Assembly: GCA_026417555.1 (NCBI GenBank)
Contig: JAOADA010000001.1
Coordinates: 625,502 to 689,501, forward strand
DNA length: 64,000 bases
Reading direction: 5' to 3'
From: Brevinematales bacterium
Lineage (GTDB): Bacteria; Spirochaetota; Brevinematia; Brevinematales; Thermospiraceae
Position 1 is the first letter of the stretch; each line of letters begins with the position of its first letter. Positions 54,800 through 63,722 of the stretch are shown one piece after another. The notes beneath the pieces are model-generated. The model worked only from the letters and a program-made list of their open reading frames with translations, ran no database searches and was not told the origin of the DNA. Both the position numbers and the translations under genes were made by a program.

Positions 54800-56569
54800 A
54801 TGACCCAAACGGATGAGATCCTTCAACTTTTTCAGATGGAAACCGAGAGCCATCTTCAAAAAGCCACCAACGCCCTTCTTCTTCTCGAAAAAGACCCAGA
54901 AAACAAAGAATATATAGCCGAAATCAAACGAGAGATCCATACCCTCAAAGGGGCTAGCCGAATGATGGGATTCAAAAACATCAGTCGCGTTGCCCACCAA
55001 ATAGAAAATCTCTTTGAAAATCTTGAAAATTGTCAAAAAAACCTCTCAAGAGCCATGATATCCACCACCCTAGAGTGGCTGGATTGGATAACAAACGCCT
55101 CAAAATACCTTCCTCAAGAACCCCTCTTACCAGAGGATTTTGAGACACTCTTCCAAAATGCCATTGACGGACTCAAAAGCCCTTCTCCCAAAAGTCCTTT
55201 GTCTACTTCACCTCTCCCTGAAGAAAAATCCCCTTCTACAGAAAAGCCCCTCTCTTCCCCTTCTTCTCTCCCTCAGACAGGTAAGCCCACCCATGAACCC
55301 AAAAAAGACAAAACAGACTATCTCACTCTACGTTTCGACAGAATAAAAAATCTTTTAAACTTTAGCAATATTTTTACCAATTACATTGGGAAATTTCGTT
55401 ATTACGCAGACCAACTCAACATTGAATCCCTTGCCAAACAATCAAAAGATGAGATACTGAGTTTTCTTGAAAACCTTCAAAGTCAGTTTTCCTATGATAT
55501 TCGCTTTTATGAACTCTACACCAAACAATTCCAGGATCAGGTTTCCTCAATGATACTTGTTCCACTAGGCGGTATTTTCAATACTTTTCCTCGTCTTGTA
55601 AGGGATGTTGCTCTAAGTACGGGAAAAGAAGTGAACTTCACCATGGAAGGAAAAGAAATCGAAGTAGATAAACAACTCATTGAACATATTCAGAATGTCT
55701 TGATCCATCTTCTTCGCAACGCTGTCGACCATGGGATAGAACTCCCAGAAGAACGCCAAAAAAAAGGCAAGCCTCCCATAGGAAATATAAGCCTCAAAGC
55801 CTATACCCAAATGGATAGGATTGTGCTCGAGGTTTCTGATGATGGAAAAGGCCTCCAAACGCAAAAAATTCTTGGGAAAGCCCTTTCAAAAGGACTAATA
55901 TCTGCAGAAAAAGCAAAAGAAATGACACCTCAAGAAATATGGCAACTCATTTTTCTCCCTGGTTTCTCTACCAAAGAAGATATTAGTGATTTCTCTGGAA
56001 GAGGTGTAGGTATGGATGTGGTTGCTGATACCCTCAGGCGTTTTAACAGTGAAATCACTATCAAGTCAGAGGAAAACAAAGGTACCTCTTTTATTCTCAG
56101 TTTTCCTATAAATTCTTCGATCATTTCTATTACTCTCTTTGAAAGCCACAATACGTTGTATGCCTTTCCTTCCCTTAATATAGATCAGGTTCTTCTCCTT
56201 CAGGAACAAAAAACCAACCTACTCGAAGAAGAATGGATGCTCGAGTACAAGCACCGCTGGATTCCTCTTTTGTCTATTGAGAATCTTCTCGGATATGAAG
56301 AAACTACCACTCCAAAAGAGAATATCATTGTGATCTCCCTCCAAAACAAATACTACGGAATTGTAGTGGAAAAAGTGATCGGAGAAATGAGTATTGTGAT
56401 AAAAAGTCTCACGGGCCTTTCGGAAAAAATACGTATCCTTGCTGGTGTCCTTTCTTTGAGTAGAAGAGATGTTCTCGTTCTCAACGCTCTTGAGCTTATT
56501 GAACTCTATAGACAACGACACACACGTTCACAAGAAAACACCAAAATACGAAAAGTTCCCTCATACTGA
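54800..56569 (+). CDS. cheA: histidine kinase CheA lacking a P2 domain, second system
   Basis: A 589-residue kinase, about 150 residues shorter than the CheA at 39-41 kb. Hpt domain with His47 in EIHTLKGASRMMG; then, instead of a P2 docking domain, only a Pro/Ser/Lys-rich linker (about 125-172); dimerisation helices (about 175-275); ATPase with LIHLLRNAVDHGIEL, VSDDGKGLQ and GRGVGMDVV; C-terminal CheW-like domain. Without P2, its response regulators must dock elsewhere, for example on the kinase core. AGGAGG precedes the ATG. It ends the operon, and the only terminator nearby reads from the other strand. Confidence 0.95.
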   Translation: MTQTDEILQLFQMETESHLQKATNALLLLEKDPENKEYIAEIKREIHTLKGASRMMGFKNISRVAHQIENLFENLENCQKNLSRAMISTTLEWLDWITNASKYLPQEPLLPEDFETLFQNAIDGLKSPSPKSPLSTSPLPEEKSPSTEKPLSSPSSLPQTGKPTHEPKKDKTDYLTLRFDRIKNLLNFSNIFTNYIGKFRYYADQLNIESLAKQSKDEILSFLENLQSQFSYDIRFYELYTKQFQDQVSSMILVPLGGIFNTFPRLVRDVALSTGKEVNFTMEGKEIEVDKQLIEHIQNVLIHLLRNAVDHGIELPEERQKKGKPPIGNISLKAYTQMDRIVLEVSDDGKGLQTQKILGKALSKGLISAEKAKEMTPQEIWQLIFLPGFSTKEDISDFSGRGVGMDVVADTLRRFNSEITIKSEENKGTSFILSFPINSSIISITLFESHNTLYAFPSLNIDQVLLLQEQKTNLLEEEWMLEYKHRWIPLLSIENLLGYEETTTPKENIIVISLQNKYYGIVVEKVIGEMSIVIKSLTGLSEKIRILAGVLSLSRRDVLVLNALELIELYRQRHTRSQENTKIRKVPSY

Positions 56570-56643
56570 AAACTGCTTTTCTAGAGATCTTTCTTGTTCA
56601 AATTCCCCCTCTCGCAATATTCCCCGTATTCGAGAATATGTCT

Positions 56644-56673
56644 AAAAAAGGGCGCTGCCCTCTGACAGCGCCC
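56644..56673 (-). terminator. intrinsic terminator after malG (minus), possibly shared with cheA2
   Basis: GGGCGCTG and CAGCGCCC (56650-56657 and 56666-56673) form a stem with an 8-base loop, followed on the minus strand by six T (56649-56644), 14 bp after the malG stop. The plus strand lacks a clean T-run. Confidence 0.85.
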
Positions 56674-56686
56674 CTTCTCTCAACCA

Positions 56687-57571
56687 CTAATCTTTCAAGG
56701 AACCAAGCGTAAGATTTCCTACAATTTGTTTCGAAAGCATAGTGAAAATAATAAGCACTGGAATTGTCGTTACCAATGCTACTGCAGAATACTGCCCCCA
56801 CTTGGTGTTATGTTCCCCACGAAAGAGCATAAGTCCCAAGGGAAGAGTATAGAATTTCTCACTCATAATCACTACACGGGCCACAATATACTCTGACCAA
56901 AAACCAAGAAAAGTAAAAATAGCACTTACCGCTATAGCTGGTTGCACAAGAGGCATCACCACACGGAAGAAAGTCGTCAACACTCCCGCCCCATCAATAT
57001 ATGCAGACTCCTCCAACGAACGCGGAATGGTATCAAAAAATCCCTTCACAAGCCAGGTGGTAAAAGGAATAGAAGTAGCCACATACGGTACCGTAAGCGC
57101 CATCAAATGATTCATGAGCCCAAGCTTTCCCATCAGAATGTAGAGGGGCAAAAGAATCATGGGAGCAGGAAACATCTGCGTCACGAGAAGAAGAATCATC
57201 AAAGGCCATCGCATAGGAAACCTATAGCGAGAAAGTCCATATCCAGCCAAAAGAGCACAGATCACCGCTACCAAAGTGGAGACAAGAGAAACCACAAGCG
57301 AATTAAACATCCACAAGAAAATAGGCTTTGTCTTGAAAGCCTCTATATAATTATTCACAGTGGCATGATCAGGCCATAAACTAAAAGGATCTGGCATAAT
57401 CTTGTCCCCAGGGGTAATCGAAGAAAGAAAGATATAGTAAATAGGATACGCAGAAATAATCGACATAACAATAAGACTCACATACACATAGATAAGTGTT
57501 GCCGTCGAGTCCTTCCTATCAAAGAAGAAGGAGCGATCAATGAGTTTCTTTTCTTTTTTCGTTGTAGCCAT
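56687..57571 (-). CDS. malG: maltodextrin-type ABC transporter permease
   Basis: A 294-residue permease with six membrane helices and the cytoplasmic EAA loop (EESAYIDGAGVLTTFFRVVMPL) that docks the ATPase. It follows malF by one base. Relatives move maltose, maltodextrins or other oligosaccharides inward. No ATPase gene (malK/msmK) is in the window, so a shared ATPase is expected elsewhere, as is common for such operons. Confidence 0.92.
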   Translation of the reverse strand: MATTKKEKKLIDRSFFFDRKDSTATLIYVYVSLIVMSIISAYPIYYIFLSSITPGDKIMPDPFSLWPDHATVNNYIEAFKTKPIFLWMFNSLVVSLVSTLVAVICALLAGYGLSRYRFPMRWPLMILLLVTQMFPAPMILLPLYILMGKLGLMNHLMALTVPYVATSIPFTTWLVKGFFDTIPRSLEESAYIDGAGVLTTFFRVVMPLVQPAIAVSAIFTFLGFWSEYIVARVVIMSEKFYTLPLGLMLFRGEHNTKWGQYSAVALVTTIPVLIIFTMLSKQIVGNLTLGSLKD

Positions 57572-57572
57572 C

Positions 57573-58589
57573 TTAATCCTCCTTCACCGTTGCCTTCATA
57601 TAAAGCACCGCAAAGAGCGTGAGAATAATAAAGATAAACACCCCAATCGCCGAAGCATAACTATACCGGAAATACTGAAGACCATCCACATACATCTTGG
57701 TCACAAGGATATGAGCCTCCTCAGAGACACGACCAGCATCAGCAAAAATATAAATGATGTTGACCATATTGAATGTCCACACCGTACCCAAGATAATGGC
57801 TGGCACCATAATAGGCATCAAAAGAGGAAGTGTGATATAGTTGAACTTCTGCCATCCTGATGCCCCATCAATTTCAGCCGCTTCATAGTAATCTGAGGAG
57901 ATTGTTTGAAGCCCACCAAGGGCAATCATCATCATAAAAGGGAACCCAAGCCAAATATTCACCAGAATACACGCCGTAAAATTCAAATACGGATTGGCAA
58001 TCCAGGAGATATCCTGCATTCCAAACGCAAACCGAATGGTATCATGCACCCCAAGTTTTTCAAAGATTGCTGGAACAATTCCAAACTGCGCATTGAACAT
58101 ACCCTTCCAGGTAGTTGCGGCAATATATTGAGGAATAGCCCAAGGAAGAATCAAAAGGACGTAAAAAATAGATTTTCCTGGAAGTTTCCTATTCAAAAGC
58201 GTTGCCAACCATATGCCAATAGAAACGTGAAAGAATACATTGACACCCGTCCAGATAATAGATCGTATAAAAGTCCCAATAAAGTCCTTATCCTGCAAGA
58301 GTTTCAGGTAGTTATCAATACCTTTAAAAAGATCTGGAAATGCAAAAGGAAGGGCAAAAATATTGATCCCAATCCTATTCAGGACCATACGGATATTGGA
58401 ATTCCGAATATCATAAACAGAGAGCATAAAACTAAACAAAATAGGCAAAAGAATCACAAGAAAAATCGCCAGATACGCCAGAGAAAGAAACCCCACAGGC
58501 TCGTACCAGCGTGCTGAAGGCACAATCCCCTTGACAAGTTTGTATCTCTGCGTTGTGGATTTTTTCACCGTTGTTGCCACCGTTGCCAT
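57573..58589 (-). CDS. malF: maltodextrin-type ABC transporter permease
   Basis: A 338-residue permease with six or seven membrane helices and the EAA loop DYYEAAEIDGASGWQKFNYITLPLLMP. It pairs with MalG to form the channel. The N-terminal extension (about 35 residues) is basic and polar. It follows malE after 57 bp; a 10-bp hairpin in that gap probably separates the high expression of the binding protein from that of the permeases. Confidence 0.93.
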   Translation of the reverse strand: MATVATTVKKSTTQRYKLVKGIVPSARWYEPVGFLSLAYLAIFLVILLPILFSFMLSVYDIRNSNIRMVLNRIGINIFALPFAFPDLFKGIDNYLKLLQDKDFIGTFIRSIIWTGVNVFFHVSIGIWLATLLNRKLPGKSIFYVLLILPWAIPQYIAATTWKGMFNAQFGIVPAIFEKLGVHDTIRFAFGMQDISWIANPYLNFTACILVNIWLGFPFMMMIALGGLQTISSDYYEAAEIDGASGWQKFNYITLPLLMPIMVPAIILGTVWTFNMVNIIYIFADAGRVSEEAHILVTKMYVDGLQYFRYSYASAIGVFIFIILTLFAVLYMKATVKED

Positions 58590-58615
58590 CTCTCTCCTCC
58601 CTCAAAATAAAGACA

Positions 58616-58639
58616 CGCCACCGGGAAAACCCGGTGGCG
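58616..58639 (-). other. intercistronic hairpin between malE and malF
   Basis: CGCCACCGGG and CCCGGTGGCG form a perfect 10-bp stem with a 4-base loop and no T-run after it. It is likely an mRNA stabiliser or partial terminator. Confidence 0.8.
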
Positions 58640-58646
58640 AAGAATA

Positions 58647-59879
58647 TTACATCTCTTTGATCTTCTGCTCAGCAACTTTCTGCATCTCTTCTGCAGCAGC
58701 TTCGGGGGTTACAGCACCAGTCATCACCTTCTTGAGCATAGGCCCAATAGCATCCCATACCGCACGCATTTCTGCGTTGATAGGCATAGGAATACTCTGC
58801 TTTACCTGGTTAGCCGTAGCTGCAATGAAAGCATCAGCTTTGATGCGTGCATCATCCATAGCTTCAAGATTTGCAGGGCTTTCCTTGGCCACAAGAGCGT
58901 ACTTCACCTGGAATTCCTTAGAAGCCATGAATTCAAGGAATTTCTTCACAGCCTCAAGAACAGCCTTGTCCTTAATGTTGGCATTCACAGATACTGTCTT
59001 GGCAGCATTCCATGCAAGAATAGGAAGCCCTGTTTCATCCACCACAGGAAGAACGGCAATACCCAGTTTGTCCTTGAGGGCATCAGCATAGCCCTGGAAG
59101 GACCAAGGACCATTGATGAGATAAGCAGCTTTGCCCTCTTTGAACATCTTGTCAGACACATCATAATCAGACTCACGAGGAATCACGCCCTTCTGCTTGA
59201 GACCATAGTAGTAAGCAAGGGCCTTCTTCATCTCAGGTGTGTTGAGGGTAGGTGTCTTGCCATCAGCAGCAAATACACGCCCACCAAATGCCCCAAGGAA
59301 GGTCACAAACCAGAAAGCCTCTGTCTGGTTAAACACCATAGGATAGGTCTTGCCATCTTTGTACTTGGCTGTGAGGGCGATAATCTCACTCATCTTGGTA
59401 GCAGGTTTCTCTACCATGCTCTTGTTGTAGAGAAGGGTGAGCGTATTCCCTACAAGAATAGGAAGACCATACACCTTGCCCTCAAGGGAAGAAGCCTGAA
59501 TGGCGGCAGGAGAAAGTTTCTTCAACACACCTGCCAACATGTCATCCAGAGGCATAAGAATACCTGTTTGAACCATGGTACCAATGTTGTCATTTGGTCC
59601 GAAAATCATCTCAGGACCACCACCACCAAGAGCTGCCGTTCTGAACTGCTCGCGCAGATCCTCTGTTCCATAGTGGGTGCGGACGACTTTGATGTTGGGG
59701 TTAGCCTTCATGAACTCCGCAATCATCTCGTCAAACACCTTGTCAATCGTGTCATCATGCTGTTCCCAGATATTGATGGTGACCTCTTTCTTGGCACCAC
59801 CACAGGACACCAGCACGAGACCCAACAGAGCTACCACGCTTGCCAGAGCGACAAGCTTCTTTGAGAAACTCCTTCTCAT
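58647..59879 (-). CDS. malE: maltodextrin-type ABC transporter substrate-binding lipoprotein
   Basis: A 410-residue solute-binding protein of the MalE/UgpB class: lipobox LVLVSCGG (Cys26), then NIWEQHDDTIDKVFDEMIAEFMKANPNIKVV as in sugar-binding proteins, and the conserved YLINGPWSFQGYADAL segment. It captures malto-oligosaccharides or related sugars outside the inner membrane. The start is the ATG behind GGAGGAG; the frame start 90 bases upstream crosses the promoter. It is the first gene of malEFG. Confidence 0.93.
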   Translation of the reverse strand: MRRSFSKKLVALASVVALLGLVLVSCGGAKKEVTINIWEQHDDTIDKVFDEMIAEFMKANPNIKVVRTHYGTEDLREQFRTAALGGGGPEMIFGPNDNIGTMVQTGILMPLDDMLAGVLKKLSPAAIQASSLEGKVYGLPILVGNTLTLLYNKSMVEKPATKMSEIIALTAKYKDGKTYPMVFNQTEAFWFVTFLGAFGGRVFAADGKTPTLNTPEMKKALAYYYGLKQKGVIPRESDYDVSDKMFKEGKAAYLINGPWSFQGYADALKDKLGIAVLPVVDETGLPILAWNAAKTVSVNANIKDKAVLEAVKKFLEFMASKEFQVKYALVAKESPANLEAMDDARIKADAFIAATANQVKQSIPMPINAEMRAVWDAIGPMLKKVMTGAVTPEAAAEEMQKVAEQKIKEM

Positions 59880-59919
59880 AGTCTCCTCCTTTCCAAGTTT
59901 GGGATTTTTATTTTTTATC

Positions 59920-59947
59920 ATTATACCACGAATAGGAAAAAAGTCAA
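59920..59947 (-). promoter_or_regulatory. promoter of malEFG
   Basis: On the minus strand TTGACT (59947-59942), 16 bp, TATAAT (59925-59920). A strong match, as expected for an abundant binding protein. I see no clear operator palindrome. Confidence 0.75.
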
Positions 59948-59986
59948 TAGTTTTCCCCTTTCTTTTCAAAAAAATTCCAAAAAATT

Positions 59987-61261
59987 TTATCGCATATCCA
60001 GACCTTTTTTCCCAATGTCGGTACGGTATTGCATGCCCTCGAAGCGAATTTTGGCTACTTTTTCATACGCACGGCTGATGGCTCGTGAGAGGGTAGAGGA
60101 AATAGCCGTTATACAAAGAACCCGCCCACCTGTCGTTATCCACTGCCCTGGCCCCACAAGTTTCGTTCCTGCATGAAACACAAAGCAATCCACCTCCTGA
60201 GAAAGATCCCCCTGTAGTGGCACACCCTTTTTGTACGTTCCAGGATAGCCTTCTGACGCTAGGACAACGGTAACACAATACCCAGGATAAAACTCTATCT
60301 GAAAATTCTCCAGTTTCTCTTCCACGGTGGCCCATGCAAGATCCAGAACACTGGTTTTCATCAAGGGTACCACCACCTGAGCTTCAGGATCACCAAAGCG
60401 GACATTGTACTCAAGAACAGCTGGTCCCCAATTGGTCAGCATAAGACCAAAATACAAAATACCCGTATAGGGATACCCCTCCTTTTTCAAGCCATGAAAC
60501 GTGGGCTCAATAATATTTTTAACGATCAATTCTTCTGTTTTTTTGTCTAGAAAAGGTACCGGGGCATACGCCCCCATTCCTCCAGTATTGGGGCCCTCAT
60601 CATTATCCCGCAAGCGCTTGTGGTCCTGTGCCGAGGCAAGCCACTTATAACTTCGTCCATCACTCACCACAAAAACGCTCACTTCTCTCCCATCGAGTCT
60701 GTCTTCCAAGATAACACGATTTCCTGCATCCCCAAATTCCTTGTCTACCATCATCCGACGGATAGCCTCGATAGTTTCTTCTTTGGTTTTGGCTACCACT
60801 ACGCCCTTTCCGGCAGCAAGCCCATCCGTTTTGACAACAAAGGCTCGATTTTGTTTTTCTACATAACGATACGCCTCTTCTGGTCGGGAGAACACCTGAA
60901 AATAGGCTGTCGGAATCCCATGACGAGCCAAAAACTCCTTCATGAAAACCTTGCTTCCCTCAAGACGAGCAGCTGCTTTTGTCGGACCAAAAACCTTGAT
61001 TTTATGCCTCCGGAGTTCATCTACCACACCCACCACGAGCGGGGCTTCTGGACCAACAATCACCATCTCTATGCCTTCCTGACGGATAAACTTGAGAAGC
61101 ATCTCAAAAGGCGGGTCCAGAGGAATATCCACATTTGTCCCAAACTGATGCGTTCCCCCATTGCCAGGACAGATATAGAGTTTTGAGAGTCTTGAACTTC
61201 TCGTGATCGACCAAGCAAGAGCGGCCTCTCTTCCTCCACCCCCTAAAAGCAATACTCTCAT
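59987..61261 (-). CDS. purD: phosphoribosylamine-glycine ligase
   Basis: A 424-residue ATP-grasp enzyme of purine synthesis joining glycine and phosphoribosylamine. Motifs: VLLLGGGGREAALAW at the start, PGNGGT, the grasp-loop region KTDGLAAGKGVVVA, and EYNVRFGDPEAQVV for metal binding. The ribosome site GAGGAGAG and promoter upstream make it a single-gene unit, with malE starting from its own promoter downstream. Confidence 0.96.
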   Translation of the reverse strand: MRVLLLGGGGREAALAWSITRSSRLSKLYICPGNGGTHQFGTNVDIPLDPPFEMLLKFIRQEGIEMVIVGPEAPLVVGVVDELRRHKIKVFGPTKAAARLEGSKVFMKEFLARHGIPTAYFQVFSRPEEAYRYVEKQNRAFVVKTDGLAAGKGVVVAKTKEETIEAIRRMMVDKEFGDAGNRVILEDRLDGREVSVFVVSDGRSYKWLASAQDHKRLRDNDEGPNTGGMGAYAPVPFLDKKTEELIVKNIIEPTFHGLKKEGYPYTGILYFGLMLTNWGPAVLEYNVRFGDPEAQVVVPLMKTSVLDLAWATVEEKLENFQIEFYPGYCVTVVLASEGYPGTYKKGVPLQGDLSQEVDCFVFHAGTKLVGPGQWITTGGRVLCITAISSTLSRAISRAYEKVAKIRFEGMQYRTDIGKKGLDMR

Positions 61262-61293
61262 ACTCTCTCCTCGATTTTTTCTTTTGAGATATT

Positions 61294-61322
61294 AGTATAG
61301 GAAAAAGAGAAAAAAAGTGCAA
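61294..61322 (-). promoter_or_regulatory. promoter for purD
   Basis: On the minus strand TTGCAC (61322-61317), 17 bp, TATACT (61299-61294). The remaining 61323-61415 shows no further feature. Confidence 0.8.
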
Positions 61323-61415
61323 GAAGGAAAAAGATACAAGTACAAAGAGACAAAACTTCTTTCTTACTTATTACCTCTTTCTTTTTACTTCGGTTAACAA
61401 AACACCCAAGAATTA

Positions 61416-62717
61416 TTAGAATCGCCCCCCAAATGGTCTATACCAATATTCTTGCAATTCCTTGTAACTTTCCACTTCTCCGTTCGTATCACCCCATGCC
61501 GCTTCAATCCCACTCCGGGGAGAAGAGGTAACCACATGAGTATACCAATCAAGATACTCCACGTGCCCCACACACCAAAACGCTGATAAACCCGCTTGAT
61601 GGGTCCAATTACCATCCATTACTGCTAACCGGAGAAAATTTGTTGCCACCCCCAAAATCTCTTCTGTAGCCATTCGTACCTGAAAAGAATATAACGCATT
61701 TGTAAGATTTGTCATAATCTGAAGCAAATCAACATACATAGGATCAGAAAGATAAGATCGTCCTCCCTCTACTACAGGCCTTACTTCTGTCTCATAATCC
61801 TTGACTCCTCGTACCCATTCATGGAGAGAGAGAAAAAAGTTCGTCGCATATCTGAGATCAAACCAAGAAAGTGAATGATATCCCTCACTATACAGTCGAT
61901 ACGAATCAAGCCATAACCTAGCCATATCTTCAGGACTATACGCTTTCGAAAACCTATATATCCAATCATCGTATGCCCACCCATCTCCCCCTTCCAAATC
62001 AGGAGAGGCCACATAATACCGGGCATAAGCTCGCAATTGATAAGCCACTTCATACATTCCCATAAGACATGCATCCATCCCAATCAGATCAAGTTTTTCT
62101 GTGCCTGCAAAGGCTAGAGGGAACTCCGCAAGAGTAAGTTCATCTCCCGCTTGTCCATCATACGCCACACTCAAAGAAACCTCACCTGCCCATTTTGTTG
62201 ATACTTTCCCCTTCACAGAAAAAAAGGAATCTATCCCATTCCCATGATTCCAAATAATAAGCGCCTTATATTTGGCCCTCACATATCGAGCAATACCCTC
62301 TCTAAGAAATCTCTTCAACACTAAAGGATCCCCCATATTCACTGCACCCCAATCCTCTAAAAGCGAAGACTCAATCTGATTGATCTTTATCCCTGGCTTG
62401 GCTTCATACAATCTTGCCCCGTACCAATTTCCATCTGAAGTATCATACGCCACGCTTCTATCAAGCAAGACAAGAACACGTATGTTTTCCCAACTGTCTC
62501 GATCTCTTTCCCTTAGATCATATAATCCTTTCTCTATCTCATTCATATCCCCCAAAGCAGCACTCTCAAGGTTATTGTCGCCTGCCATATACACAAGAAA
62601 AAGCCAATCTTCATCAGAATGCTCCTCATGGGACAAAGAAGAAAAAAGAGGAATTTTCTCAGATAAACTGGTACACCCCATGAACAAGAAAAGAATACAC
62701 AATATCCCCTGTCGCAC
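61416..62717 (-). CDS. clostripain-like cysteine peptidase lipoprotein (family C11)
   Basis: A 433-residue exported lipoprotein (lipobox FLFMGC, Cys15). Family C11 features follow: VYMAGDNNLESAALGDMNEIE, catalytic His157 in IIWNHGNG and Cys216 in GMDACLMGMYEVAYQL. C11 peptidases usually cut after Arg or Lys; surface anchoring suggests a nutritional or processing role. The GTG start is preceded by GGGGGATGA. No autoprocessing site can be read with confidence. Confidence 0.88.
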   Translation of the reverse strand: MRQGILCILFLFMGCTSLSEKIPLFSSLSHEEHSDEDWLFLVYMAGDNNLESAALGDMNEIEKGLYDLRERDRDSWENIRVLVLLDRSVAYDTSDGNWYGARLYEAKPGIKINQIESSLLEDWGAVNMGDPLVLKRFLREGIARYVRAKYKALIIWNHGNGIDSFFSVKGKVSTKWAGEVSLSVAYDGQAGDELTLAEFPLAFAGTEKLDLIGMDACLMGMYEVAYQLRAYARYYVASPDLEGGDGWAYDDWIYRFSKAYSPEDMARLWLDSYRLYSEGYHSLSWFDLRYATNFFLSLHEWVRGVKDYETEVRPVVEGGRSYLSDPMYVDLLQIMTNLTNALYSFQVRMATEEILGVATNFLRLAVMDGNWTHQAGLSAFWCVGHVEYLDWYTHVVTSSPRSGIEAAWGDTNGEVESYKELQEYWYRPFGGRF

Positions 62718-62750
62718 TCATCCCCCCTTTTAAATAAAAGAAAGAGAGAT

Positions 62751-62777
62751 GGGGCCACCTGCCGGTAGCCCCTTTTT
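62751..62777. terminator. probable terminator hairpin downstream of the lipoprotein gene at 62784
   Basis: GGGGC (62751-62755) and GCCCC (62768-62772) with an inner ACC/GGT pairing form a stem, with five T on the plus strand after it. Genes on both sides are on the minus strand, where the T-run is poor, so it may be a weak terminator or an RNA hairpin. Confidence 0.5.
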
Positions 62778-62783
62778 CTTTCA

Positions 62784-63680
62784 TTACGGCAATCTCCTTA
62801 ATCTCCTCGTCTCCCAAGGTAGCAAAACAAAATCTTGAATCCCATTTACCATCACATTTGTCTGATTGACATGAATCACCAGGGTTTCTGTGACTGAGCT
62901 TAACGACCTCGTTCCACCTCTCATAATCACTTGGTAGGTATTGGTATCAGGAGTCCACACTTGATTGGATACATTATTGCCATCAACATCAAGCCGCCAT
63001 ACATAAGAGATAAAATATCTCTCCCTTTCCACACACTGTAACCAACCATTCGTATTTGTTACCACAAAGTACGTCGTATTCGTTTCTCTCACCTCATTCG
63101 TCAAAGTATAATTCTTAAGATAATTCGTCTTAATAATCTCCACCTCGACTGGATTAAGTACCATATCCATAGGCCCATCGGGCTGCCAGTATACCGTCAC
63201 CCGCTGTTCATCCAAAAGCTCAAGATCTATCCGGTAACCATACGTGTTGGATACTACCATATACCAGAAAAGATTGGTATATACCCTCATCACCCCACCT
63301 TGCGCATTATAGACCTTTTTATTTACATAGCCATCACTCTTAAACACATAGCTATACGCCCCATCTCTTCCATTGTTTGTCGTTGAATCATAATTATTTG
63401 TCACCACACACATCAGCATTTCACCACCACTCCCATTTGTCATCGTTTGGTAGGTCTCTTGAATAACCAACCATTCTCCGTATATCGCTGTCATCATATT
63501 GGTGTCTACCTGATTCTGAGGCGCATTCGTCACATAAATCACTATCGTATTTGTTGTTTCTCGATTTACTATTTTCTCCACTTCTTTTTCTACTACTTTC
63601 GGATCAGTAGCACACCCAAGGAAAATAGACATTCCAACCATAGTCACAAAAACTTTATAGACCATAAAACACCTTTTCAT
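62784..63680 (-). CDS. Asn/Thr-rich lipoprotein of unknown function
   Basis: A 298-residue lipoprotein: signal segment with lipobox IFLGC (Cys23), a short helical charged spacer (VVEKEVEKIVN), then beta-rich sequence dense in Asn, Thr, Tyr and Val. No known domain is apparent. The start is uncertain: ATG 63680 gives a basic N-terminus, while ATG 63665 has the better ribosome site (AAAAGG). It may work with the partial gene 42 bp upstream. Confidence 0.65.
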   Translation of the reverse strand: MKRCFMVYKVFVTMVGMSIFLGCATDPKVVEKEVEKIVNRETTNTIVIYVTNAPQNQVDTNMMTAIYGEWLVIQETYQTMTNGSGGEMLMCVVTNNYDSTTNNGRDGAYSYVFKSDGYVNKKVYNAQGGVMRVYTNLFWYMVVSNTYGYRIDLELLDEQRVTVYWQPDGPMDMVLNPVEVEIIKTNYLKNYTLTNEVRETNTTYFVVTNTNGWLQCVERERYFISYVWRLDVDGNNVSNQVWTPDTNTYQVIMRGGTRSLSSVTETLVIHVNQTNVMVNGIQDFVLLPWETRRLRRLP

Positions 63681-63722
63681 TTTTACAATTTCCCTTAACA
63701 TACCACATTCCACTCCTTATCT

